Both the position numbers and the translations under genes were made by a program. A model generated the notes under the pieces. That model saw only the letters and a list, made by a program, of their open reading frames with translations, had not been told where the DNA came from and ran no database searches. DNA of 28,491 nt from Gracilariopsis chorda (Eukaryota; Rhodophyta; Florideophyceae; Gracilariales; Gracilariaceae): assembly GCA_003194525.1 (NCBI GenBank), contig NBIV01000464.1, positions 1 through 28,491 of the forward strand, read 5' to 3'. The number at the start of each line of letters is the position of its first letter. Position 1 is the stretch's first letter. This document shows, in pieces, positions 20,297 to 28,491 of this stretch.

Positions 20297-21761
20297 TCAG
20301 AGTCGTCGTTTCTTAGTGCTGTTCTGAGAGGCGGCTGGGTGATCCTGGGGAAGACTGGGCTTCCAAACCCTTTTCCGGTAGTTGATGAACCTGCACAATT
20401 CACAACGCTTTCAGTAAGTACATCAAAGCAATTTCTAGTACTCAGGATGGTTATTGGAGACATCAAGTAACATACCAATGTGATACCTGATTCACAGAAA
20501 GCTGAGTCTTGCAGCTCAGCGCCAGTTTTTCGAGGTCAGTCGGATCTGTGTTTTGGAACGAAAGGGAAAGTTACGACAAGCTTTTCAAGATTAGTTACCC
20601 ACGCAAAAACCAATCGCTCCTTGATTTGGTTAGCAAATGTAATAGTATTGTACACTTACATGGATGGTCGAAATGATCGTCAAACCATTGCTTCAGGTAC
20701 GTGACGCATTCTTTTGGCAGATTACAGCGATTGCTCGTAGGTACCACCCCGGTTTGAAGCCTCTCCACTGCATCTATAAACATATTGTGTATGGCGAGTT
20801 TGTGCTCGGAATCCTCCGTTGATTCGTTCCCCATCTTCGAGTATCCTGTGCATTCTAGCCGAGGTATATAGCTCGTCGCAACAAGGTCCCGACAAATACG
20901 GTCAACAGAAGCACGGGCCGCTTCACACTGCATTTCATAAGCTGAAAATAGCTCCTTGAGTTCAACGGTCCTGCTGAGACCGCTTTCAGGTGCCGAGATC
21001 TTCTTGCAGCGGTTAATAATTAAAGCTCCAGGTATGCTCGGGTTAGATCCGTTTTGCATCGGTAAGTCGCCCAGAGGACGGACTTCTTCCAATGGGATGA
21101 TGCATTCAGCCGGGGGTCCATTACAAACGTCAGTCCTTCTGCCTGTAGGGGCTGGTGAGACTGGTGGGTTCACACCCGCGGTGATTGCGCCAGATGGTAT
21201 TGAATTTTGCTCTGCAGTCTTCTTCATTTGGTTCGTGCAGCAAAATCGTGCACTAATCTGATCTTCACGTAACTTATTTGAAGGTCTGTCTGCCTGTTGT
21301 TCTCTTTCCCCACCAAGGGCGTCGACCCGATTTCCGTGCACTTGAGGCACTATCACAGTTTTGCTTCGTCCAGAAAGCAATCTACGAGGGAAACGTGGCT
21401 GGACCCGTCCGGACTTCGTGAGAGTATGTTCCTCAGAGCACTGTTCGCGACATACGCCCGTTCCGCGTGCAAGGTCCCGAGGTATTCCTTCTGATTGCTG
21501 TTGCTGTGGCCGATCCTCTTGTACGCAAGGCTTATCGAGGCTAGTGGAGCGCTGCCTCACGCAGTTTCTCCAACGTAAGTCTGTGTCGTGAGATGCAAGA
21601 CCTTCTGAACAGTAATCTGATTCTCTCATGCTTGTCTGCATGATAGGGCTGGGTTCATTCCGCTTGCCATTGCAGGGACTAGCGGTGTTTTCTTCGAGGA
21701 GTGATGTCTGGACATACTTCACACTGCTGTTGGCGGTAGCAGATGCACACATGTCGGACAT
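20297..21761 (-). CDS. TALE-class homeobox transcription factor, 3 exons, 421 aa
   Basis: This is a predicted nuclear DNA-binding regulator. Exons are 21761-20660, 20545-20476 and 20390-20297; the introns start GTAAGT and GTATGT and end CACAG and TGCAG, and codons are kept in phase (Tyr 368 and Trp 391 are split). The homeodomain (about residues 345-402) starts NLPKECVTYLKQWF, has the three-residue loop extension (HFDHPYPTD) that defines TALE proteins, and ends in recognition helix QVSHWFINYRKRVWKPS, with the invariant Trp, Phe, Asn and Arg at 391, 392, 394 and 396. WFIN-RKR-WKPS resembles KNOX and BELL proteins. A C-terminal KKRRL is a likely nuclear signal. The N-terminal 340 residues are Ser/Pro-rich with a Q4 run and one helix (about 266-294); no clear KNOX or MEINOX block is visible. 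ATG 21761 is the first in frame after a stop at 21813-21815. A pyrimidine-rich acceptor at 21890/21891 hints at a 5' UTR intron. No stops or frameshifts: it looks functional. Confidence 0.9.
20391..20475 (-). other. Intron 2 of the homeobox gene (85 bp)
   Basis: It has donor GTATGTTACT and acceptor TTGTGCAG, with TACTGA about 25 nt before the acceptor as a possible branch point. It splits the codon of the invariant Trp of the recognition helix (VSHW/FIN). Confidence 0.88.
20546..20659 (-). other. Intron 1 of the homeobox gene (114 bp)
   Basis: It has donor GTAAGTGTAC and acceptor AACACAG. It falls inside the TALE loop, splitting the Tyr codon of PYP. Reading through it would break the homeodomain after DHP. 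Confidence 0.88.
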
Positions 21762-22401
21762 GTTGGCCAGTGGTTCTTCCAAATGGCTGGCTGGCCACTT
21801 GCAAATTACAAGTCACACCGTTACCGCAAGGGCTGTGAAGGAAACGAGTTTGGAGTATTGGTCGGTGCTATCAGCAATGGCGCAACGACCTGCAACAGAA
21901 GAAGAAGTAGGTCGATTGTATATATTTCGTGAGGGGCCCTGCGCTACGACAGACTTGTCGATACCAACCGTTAACCCTTTCACGAATTGGGGGATTATGA
22001 CAAGGATTTGACACCGATCGACGCAGCACCCCCAAGGCTTGCATGCAGGTCACGGTTTAAGCACCTTCGTAGCCTGCAACCCATATGCAACACCCTAGAC
22101 CGTTCAGTGGCTTTAAGAACCCTTTCAAAATTAAATTACCGCATATGTAATTAGTTAAGACAATGACCATTTTGAACTTTACAATAAAACAAGTTGAAAA
22201 AGCTTCGGCCCCATCACTCTTTCGTGCAGTTGAGAAGTCTGCGTCCTGCCTGCAGAAAGGAGTGAGTGGGTAGAAACGGCACGTTCAAGGCCTTGAGTGT
22301 GACGAGCCTTACAACTGTCACCAGTGTCCACACGACACGCACACGATTAACGACGACGGTGCCCTTGAAATAGAGTCACCTTCCTGAATAAACAGACCTC
22401 C
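21762..22401. promoter_or_regulatory. Divergent spacer between homeobox gene and copia frame
   Basis: These 640 bp must hold the 5' UTR and promoter of the homeobox gene and the leader of the copia element, which point away from each other. Minus-strand frames here are short and lack a convincing start. I could not find copia LTR ends or a tRNA-matching primer site, so the left limit of the copia element is unknown. A small hairpin, CCTCCatgaGGGAGG, overlaps the copia ATG at 22402. Confidence 0.5.
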
Positions 22402-25400
22402 ATGAGGGAGGTGTGCTTTCAGCGTCACAGTTTATGGGCACCCACGCTACCACACATGCCTAAGCCCACCACATCCAACCCCAATAGATACCCAAAGCGA
22501 ACGACACGAAACAACAGGCCACAACGCTACCAAAATTATATCTCCACACCTCAACGCCAAACCACAAAGCCTCAAACCGCACATATCCTTCACGAAATGA
22601 GCCACACTCAACAAACCGAGCCAAATATCGGAATAACGCCTCCTGCAAGCCCAACGCCTCTTGGAACCCCTGCCTCTGTGGCAACCAACATTCCCCACAC
22701 TTTACTACCAACACCAATGGCTGCTCTGTCCAACTATATCAACGTGCATGCGCCAGCCTTTTCAACCCTGAAAGAAGATGTTACCAATCTAAATGCATGG
22801 AAAATGGCCATAGAAGATTTCGTGATAATAAACGACATGGAAAACCTTATCGCCAAAGAACATCAACCCCCATCCCCAACGAGTGCAAACCACAATCTCT
22901 ATCGCCGACAAAGAGCTAAATTACGCACACATCTGATGCGCAGTATCCCCGAAGATCTCGAAATACCCATCGACATCGGACCAGACACACAGCCCATAGA
23001 GATCATCAACGCTGTATCCTCAAGTCTCCAATCTGCGACAACCGCTGACCACCAGTTACTCCACCAAGAGGCTGAATATACCACTCTTGAACCAGACATG
23101 TCCATCGCAGAATACGTGAAAAAACATAGAGAAATCCGATCAAGGATGGTTACAACCAAATTTCCCAACGCTACCTTACAATCAACCACGATAGACTTCA
23201 TGATCAGAGGCCTCGGCGGAAATCCACATTTTCAAACTATCGTTGACACTTGGTACGATTCCAACAGTGTTTCCAAAACTATCGCCGAATTCGAGACAAG
23301 ATTGAAGACAGCAGAAGGCAGGGCCAACCTCCGCAGCGGTACTGCCAGTACCTCAACTTCGACTGAATCAAGAGCCCCCCGCGCACGCCCTCGTGGCCAC
23401 AGGGGAGGCCGTGGGCGAGGTGGACGTGGAAGTGGTTTCTACGCGCCTCCAATGTGGCAGCAGCAGTTTTACTCTCGGGTCCCGTATTATATGTACAGCC
23501 CACCTCAGTATCCTCCATACGCGCCATCACCACCGTCCTTCCAAGCCCCATCAGAATTGACGACCCAGAGAGCGAACCCCTTCTACACTCCTCCTGTGTT
23601 TCCTCAACCACAGCCGCAACAACAATTCGCCACCACGAGGGAGCGCACCCCCGGTCGACGCATGCGACGCAAAACGGAGGCGAACGCAGTCGCTACCGAG
23701 GACCCCTTCACGCCCTACGAAAACGACGACGACAATGACGTAACGAGTACGTTTGTTCTTGACTCAGCAGCATCGCCCACCCACGTTCCCACACCTACGA
23801 CAACGATGCACGCGCTGGAAAACCCCATACTAACAAAAACTGCTACCGAAACGACCTCTCACGCAACGCACGCCGGTCCTATTCAGGTGACAACTAATGT
23901 TGGATATCAATTTGATGTACCCGCTGTGGCCAACTCAAGGATCTCAAGACACCTGTTATCAGTACATGACACAGCAAATAAGTGGGGCCTGGTATCATTC
24001 ACTCCACATCGGGCCTACATCATCAACACTCTAAACCCACGTTTCCCTTCCTGTATTGGAACAGCCACATTCCACAACGGACTCTACATCTTCGACCGCC
24101 ACAACAAACAAACTACCTCTGTCTTTGCCTCCCGTACTACACCAGTCCCCACCCCCCAAAAAATACACCAACAGCATAAACCCCGATACAAACACAATGG
24201 TAAAAGAGCTACAGAACACATCACTGCCTCAACGATCCCACACAAACCACCAATCATACAAATCCCAACATCGCATCCTTTTCCGACCGACGAAAACCCC
24301 AAGATCACCCACGACTTCCACAAGTTCCATCTCATCTTCAATCACGTCAAGCCACATACCCTACAACAAATGGCAAAAAGATCCCTGCTACAACAACTCC
24401 CGGCATCACTGAAAACCCCAATTCCCACAATTACGTGCCAACCCTGCCGTCTAGCCAAACAACGTCCCACACCATACAAGCGCATCACCAGACCTCGAGT
24501 TGCTCACATGTCCCTCGGCAGCGACATATGTGGCCCCATTACACCCAAATCCCGGCAAGGAAATAGCTATTTCACTACTTTCATTGACAATGAATCCCGA
24601 TACCTCATCCTGGACTTCATGCCGAGCCGCCAACACCTACCCGCCCGCATCAGCTCAGTACTCAAGGATATACACCATTCTACTGGTCGGCAGGTCCAAG
24701 CACTGCGTACCGACAACGCGAAAGAATATATATCAAGAAAAGCCCACGACGTGTACGAATTACACGACCTACACCACTCGACATCTCTTCCATACACGCC
24801 ACAACAAAACGGAATAGCAGAGCGTATCAACTCAACGCTTCTGGCCACCACAAGAGCCGCCCTGACACATAGTAATCTCCCCGAGCAATATTGGGAAGAC
24901 GCACTGCGAGACATAACTCACAAATGCAACCGAACATTGCACTCTGGTACTAATCGAATAACATACACCGACTGGTTCGGCACAACTCCGTCTTCACGAG
25001 ATCTATTCATCTTTGGCCAGTACGGCACAACACCAACACAAACCAACAAATTAACCCGCAAGAAACTGCAACATCGAGCCACGCTCTGTCGCTACCTACA
25101 CCCTCTCAACGACTCCACAATCGCAGTCCTCGAAACAAAGACGAACCGTGTCTTTCATACGCGGATCAAAGATTTCAAACCCTACCACCCACACACCGAC
25201 CCATCAAAGACCGTAGTAGGCGTCTCACACGCGCATGAAGCCTTTACACCTCACCCTATCCCGCTCAGGATCACATACACAACACCACCACCCCTATCAA
25301 GATCCCAAGCGAGGAAATACCCCGATGCTGATCACTGGCGCAAGGCCTACAACTCCGAAATACAATACATTAAGGACAACGGCATCATCAAATGGATACC

Positions 25401-26744
25401 GAATTCGCAAGTTCCAGCACACATCAAACCGCTCCCACTCCGCATGACCTACATGTACAAACGCGATACCTCGAACAAAATCATCTGCAGGCGTGCGCGC
25501 TGCGTCGTAAGAGGAGACAAAATGGTGCCACACGTTTATTATGACCCCAACAAAACCACCATGTATACAGCCGATCGAGTCACCAGCCGCATACTGCTGG
25601 CAATGTCGGCTACCTTTCGGCTCCATGTCGAACATTTCGATATCAAGTCCGCTTTCCTCGAGGAGAAATTTGAATACGAGAAACCAGTTTACGTGAAGGA
25701 GCTACCCCAATTCGACGGCACATTTAAACATCACAACCACACCGGACTCCTAATAGGTAACTTATACGGTGGAAAATCAGCAGGACACATTTACCTAACG
25801 AAGAACACCAAGTACTTGAAATCCATCGGATTCACACAATCCGACGCAGACCCATGCTTATTTATCAAACATTGCGCCGGAGAAACCACTTTCATATGTG
25901 TCACAATCGACGACTTTAAAGTCACATCTACATCAACACAAGAAATTGACAGCCTATACCACGCTTTGCTAGACAAATACAAAGTCGTGAAGCGTCTTGG
26001 TTTCCCAAACAATTACCTCGGATGGAGAATACAGCGCACAGGTAACGGCGATATTCACCTCTCACAACCACACGCCATAACTGCCCTCTTACATCGACTC
26101 AAGCTCGAAACCTGCAACCCGAAACAAACATCTTTTCCCGATGGCATAGATTTGCACAAAACCACTAACCTCGACAAACCATTCCAATATTCTAATGAGT
26201 CGTACCAATCAATCGTTGGAGAACTTCGCTACATCGCAGATTCCACCCGTCCGGACATCTTCTACATCGTCAACAAACTCGCCGCGGCCCTCTCCAATCC
26301 CTGCGACCGACACTGGAAAGCACTGAAAAGCTTGATGCGGTATCTCAAAGGCACCACTAACCTTGGCATATTAATGAAACACACAACCGCCTCGTTTGAC
26401 ATTTCCAGCCTATTCCGGTACTACCACACCTACTCGGACGCAGACCACGCAGGCGACACTACGGATCGCAAATCCATGTCAGGCACAGTACACTGCTTCA
26501 ACGGAACTCCATTTATGTGGTACTCCAAAAAACAACACATCACTGCTCTCTCTACTTGTGAAGCCGAGTACGTCGCCTCCTGCTCGGCAGCACAACAAAT
26601 CCAATGGATAAGGCGACTCCTCTTTGAAATGGGATGCACGACAACGACGCCAACCACGTTGCACATCGATAACACATCGGCGATTGATGTAGTGCAATAC
26701 CCGCAAGCGGGAAAACACACGAAGACGTTCGGAATCTTCCCCTC
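22402..26744 (+). mobile_element. Ty1/copia retrotransposon, 3' end cut off by element B
   Basis: The internal region is one open frame in copia order (gag, protease, integrase, RT, RNase H). No 5' LTR was recognised. At the 3' end, homology to the RNase H C-terminus stops around 26740, exactly where the LTR of element B starts. The missing part would therefore lie beyond element B, outside the window. Confidence 0.85.
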
Positions 26745-26754
26745 TGGAGGGTAA
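22402..26754 (+). CDS. gag-pol: Copia Gag-Pol polyprotein, truncated in RNase H
   Basis: A single uninterrupted frame of 1450 codons. The start may be ATG 22402 or ATG 22456 (MPKPTTSN). Gag has a capsid-like part (about residues 110-300), then an Arg/Gly-rich box (RGHRGGRGRGGRG) with no CCHC knuckle. Protease is DSAAS (Asp 454). The pre-integrase zinc site ends CQPC (near 679). Integrase catalytic residues are Asp 708, Asp 771 and Glu 807, the classical D,D(35)E spacing. RT has FDIKSAFLEE (Asp 1080) and IDD (Asp 1170, 1171), where most copia RTs have YVDD. RNase H has SDADHAGD (Asp 1346), CEAEYVA (Glu 1387) and HIDNTSAI (Asp 1423). The last residues, after about 1447, come from the LTR of element B. 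The coding strand is rich in A and C and poor in G, unlike the gypsy element. No stops or frameshifts point to a young insertion. Confidence 0.96.
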   Translation: MREVCFQRHSLWAPTLPHMPKPTTSNPNRYPKRTTRNNRPQRYQNYISTPQRQTTKPQTAHILHEMSHTQQTEPNIGITPPASPTPLGTPASVATNIPHTLLPTPMAALSNYINVHAPAFSTLKEDVTNLNAWKMAIEDFVIINDMENLIAKEHQPPSPTSANHNLYRRQRAKLRTHLMRSIPEDLEIPIDIGPDTQPIEIINAVSSSLQSATTADHQLLHQEAEYTTLEPDMSIAEYVKKHREIRSRMVTTKFPNATLQSTTIDFMIRGLGGNPHFQTIVDTWYDSNSVSKTIAEFETRLKTAEGRANLRSGTASTSTSTESRAPRARPRGHRGGRGRGGRGSGFYAPPMWQQQFYSRVPYYMYSPPQYPPYAPSPPSFQAPSELTTQRANPFYTPPVFPQPQPQQQFATTRERTPGRRMRRKTEANAVATEDPFTPYENDDDNDVTSTFVLDSAASPTHVPTPTTTMHALENPILTKTATETTSHATHAGPIQVTTNVGYQFDVPAVANSRISRHLLSVHDTANKWGLVSFTPHRAYIINTLNPRFPSCIGTATFHNGLYIFDRHNKQTTSVFASRTTPVPTPQKIHQQHKPRYKHNGKRATEHITASTIPHKPPIIQIPTSHPFPTDENPKITHDFHKFHLIFNHVKPHTLQQMAKRSLLQQLPASLKTPIPTITCQPCRLAKQRPTPYKRITRPRVAHMSLGSDICGPITPKSRQGNSYFTTFIDNESRYLILDFMPSRQHLPARISSVLKDIHHSTGRQVQALRTDNAKEYISRKAHDVYELHDLHHSTSLPYTPQQNGIAERINSTLLATTRAALTHSNLPEQYWEDALRDITHKCNRTLHSGTNRITYTDWFGTTPSSRDLFIFGQYGTTPTQTNKLTRKKLQHRATLCRYLHPLNDSTIAVLETKTNRVFHTRIKDFKPYHPHTDPSKTVVGVSHAHEAFTPHPIPLRITYTTPPPLSRSQARKYPDADHWRKAYNSEIQYIKDNGIIKWIPNSQVPAHIKPLPLRMTYMYKRDTSNKIICRRARCVVRGDKMVPHVYYDPNKTTMYTADRVTSRILLAMSATFRLHVEHFDIKSAFLEEKFEYEKPVYVKELPQFDGTFKHHNHTGLLIGNLYGGKSAGHIYLTKNTKYLKSIGFTQSDADPCLFIKHCAGETTFICVTIDDFKVTSTSTQEIDSLYHALLDKYKVVKRLGFPNNYLGWRIQRTGNGDIHLSQPHAITALLHRLKLETCNPKQTSFPDGIDLHKTTNLDKPFQYSNESYQSIVGELRYIADSTRPDIFYIVNKLAAALSNPCDRHWKALKSLMRYLKGTTNLGILMKHTTASFDISSLFRYYHTYSDADHAGDTTDRKSMSGTVHCFNGTPFMWYSKKQHITALSTCEAEYVASCSAAQQIQWIRRLLFEMGCTTTTPTTLHIDNTSAIDVVQYPQAGKHTKTFGIFPSGG

Positions 26755-27585
26755 CACAGCGAACGGAGCCTCTCCGGATGAGCACGACGAAGTCGGGTTG
26801 TAAAGCCGAGGCTCACCCTCACGCCAAGCGGGGAGAGTTGAAACGGTACGATTAGGATCACCAAAAATGGGAAAACAGCCCTTCCAAGGAGTACGAGTCC
26901 ACGTAAGTGGGGGAAGACGTCACGGGATACCGGCATGAGAGACACGCGTCAGCGGTGACGAGCAACCACACAAAGGGGTAGAAACCACGAGAGTGGGGTA
27001 AGTTGAAAAACGGGGGATGCCCGATTGGGGGCGACGGGGGTGTGGGCCAACGGGACCACGAAAAAAGGTACAAAGGAACCCTATACAGGGGCGAGAACAC
27101 GGCGGTGGTGAATTAAGTGACAAGTGCCCAAGGCGGTGATACTCCTAGTGACGCAGTGTGGATAGGTCTACCGTTAGTAACGCGGCTTTACCTCCGAGGA
27201 GTGTAGAAGACTCGCGAAAGCGGAAAAGACTTAGAGCCAAGAACCCTGGTTGGGGAAGTTTACTCAGTGTCAGGGCGAGGTCGCCGAGCCACTATATAGT
27301 GTAGTAATCTCCCTACTGTAGCGTAGATAAATAATAAATAATAAATATAAGTTAACTAAATGTCCACACCATGGTGCCAACCTCCTCTTGACTATCCGTG
27401 TCACACGTGGTCCACTCACACCTTGGGCGGCACACGGCGCATGCACAGGTGTGCACCTGGCGCACAGTGCGGATCCGCTGAGGGCTGAGACACCCGCTAA
27501 TAGCGGTAGTAATCATAAACACGCGAAAGCGGCAAAAACATCAAGTCCACAGGGCATCGCTGAGCCTTCCTCCTTGAGGATTGCA
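26745..27585 (-). repeat. LTR of element B (read as its 3' LTR; left end approximate)
   Basis: The right end, CCTCcttGAGG-ATTGCA (to 27585), and the hairpin order match LTR A on the same strand: CCCtggttGGG (27244-27254), GGCGAggTCGCC (27274-27285), CACTATATAGTG (27290-27301), then an A/T tract with repeated AATAAATA. The pyrimidine run CCCCCTCC just right of it (near 27591-27598) fits a polypurine tract on the minus strand. The left end is set at TGGAGGG (26745), where copia homology stops; it may be off by about 15 nt. Many more short GC stems occur, for example CCACgtaaGTGG and CCACgagaGTGG. Confidence 0.6.
27494..27506. repeat. CCGC-taata-GCGG hairpin in LTR B
   Basis: It is the same stem as the micro-hairpins of element A (compare 1061-1073 and 1083-1095). 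It is followed 30 nt on by CGCgaaaGCG. Confidence 0.7.
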
Positions 27586-27625
27586 CTTCATATCCCCCTC
27601 CTGAGGTGCGAATACGACATCCACG

Positions 27626-28491
27626 ATGGCGACGGAAGCACCGGAAAAGGTCCTTAAATGTAAGTCCGGCTCGCCGGTTCTCCATCCCACTCTGGGTAAC
27701 GAGCACCTAGCTGCGAATAGCGAATCTGCGACCAACTCTTCCGAGGTTCTTCCAACAACACGTACGCTTTCGCGGCCTTGTTCTCCGATTACTCGGCTTC
27801 CTTCATCTACGATGAACAACAACAACAACGGCAACACCAGCAGCAACGCACCGTTACAGTACTTCTCCGGATTTCGTTCCATGCCTCTACCGCAGAGCGG
27901 TCTCTCGACTCCGTCGCAACAAACAGGCGCAAATGCGAGTGTGGCTCCCACGGGAGGGTATCTAATGGCAGCGTGGCCGTCGTACGACATGCTGGTCGGG
28001 CTGCAGCCTTCGCAACATGCGATGACTCTCCGACTGGTGCTGTGGTTCCACCGACTGCGGTGTTCAATGATGCGCTTCTGGCGATGTACACCGATGGAAA
28101 CGGGATGCCCCCGGGTGACGTTCCAGCAATCGTGACAACTTCGTGGGATTGGCGAAATCGCGTAGCGATACCCGTGCACACGGTAATCCGACGGGGTCGG
28201 GATTCAGCAGCTTCCGCGCACGCGGCGTTGGTCTTACTCGCTCATCAACGGCTTCGCCGGACTCTCTTTGAGTATCCCATCCCCGATGGTATGGGCTCCG
28301 ACATCGGATTGTATCGCACCCAAGGTGAAATGGGGTACCTCGACCGCCTCGCGGGTTTGGAACCACTCTTGTGGAGAAGCATTCCCGCGGCGCGCCAAGA
28401 CGCGGTGTGCTGGACACGACCGATCATTCGGGCTGAATTCCGTTATATGCGTCGCTTAGCGAGGGCCAACTTCTTGTCGATGATACGCTTG
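27626..28491 (+). CDS. 5' part of unknown antisense frame of element B (leaves window)
   Basis: I do not recognise this protein. ATG 27626, 40 bp from the LTR, opens a Ser/Thr/Asn-rich frame (with MNNNNNGN) that runs to 28135. From about 28010 the neighbouring frame looks better: it is open from 27721 to the window end and reads VVPPTAVFNDALLAMYTDG, TTSWDWRNRVAIP, then basic stretches (FRYMRRLARANFL). A frame change near 28010-28040 would join them; it may be a mutation or programmed. If A and B share one design, this is the beginning of the gene whose end lies at 1-911. The alternative, gag of a plus-strand element, is disfavoured: there is no primer-site-like TGG after the LTR and no zinc knuckle is seen so far. 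Confidence 0.45.

Larger units (their letters stand above)
26745..28491 (-). mobile_element. Element B: second gypsy-family element, left end only
   Basis: This is an LTR related to that of element A, inserted into the copia RNase H sequence, followed on the right by a + strand frame. If oriented like element A, its pol and gag lie beyond the window on the minus strand. No pol sequence is present, so the assignment rests on LTR similarity and layout. Confidence 0.6.

Noticed and set aside
20595..21782. The 395-residue minus frame as an unspliced protein
   Set aside because: Its start is TTG, and its end reads into a GTAAGT intron. The real product starts at ATG 21761 and continues in two further exons that complete the homeodomain.
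21871..22053. Upstream coding exon of the homeobox gene
   Set aside because: The minus frame begins with GTG, and an in-frame stop separates it from ATG 21761. Only a non-coding 5' exon is plausible.
9580..22400. tRNA, rRNA, CRISPR or tandem-repeat arrays
   Set aside because: I found no T-arm-like motifs, no conserved rRNA blocks and no regularly spaced direct repeats.

Overview
This window looks like nuclear DNA of a eukaryote that is rich in LTR retrotransposons. It holds parts of three LTR elements and at least one spliced gene with GT-AG introns. The mix (chromodomain Ty3/gypsy, Ty1/copia, a WD40 relic and a compact TALE homeobox gene with 85- and 114-bp introns) would suit a multicellular red alga. 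That is inference from gene style only; nothing in the window proves the taxon.

Layout. (1) 1-9579: most of a Ty3/gypsy chromovirus (element A) on the minus strand. From right to left it has a 5' LTR (about 8471-9579), gag (6398-8431), pol (1142-6395: protease, RT, RNase H, integrase, a long disordered linker, chromodomain), a 32-nt polypurine tract, and then a + strand reading frame (1-911) running antisense to the element. Gag and pol carry four in-frame stops and one 1-nt frameshift, so the copy is dead. (2) 9580-20296: AT-richer DNA with few genes. It holds a decayed WD40-repeat gene (about 13156-14165, minus), an intact unknown 119-aa frame (14263-14622, minus), a TATA-bearing LTR-like or promoter region (14687-15110), a possible two-exon gene (15463-16104, plus) and two strong inverted repeats. 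(3) 20297-21761, minus: an apparently intact three-exon TALE homeobox gene, the only host gene I am confident in. (4) 22402-26744, plus: a copia Gag-Pol in one open frame, cut off near the end of RNase H. (5) 26745-28491: the LTR of a second gypsy element (element B) inserted in that copia copy, followed by the start of a + strand frame that leaves the window.

How the parts fit. The LTRs of A and B share little sequence, but they share an ordered series of small hairpins and the same ATTGCA end on the same strand, so I read both as minus-strand elements. On that reading the + frame next to B's LTR is the 5' part, and the + frame next to A's pol is the 3' part, of an antisense gene placed between pol and the 3' LTR. 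Element A is also strikingly enriched in CCGC-loop-GCGG micro-hairpins, with 20 copies against none in the 12.8 kb to its right. The most interesting points are the homeobox gene, the antisense frame and the hairpin-rich architecture of the gypsy family.
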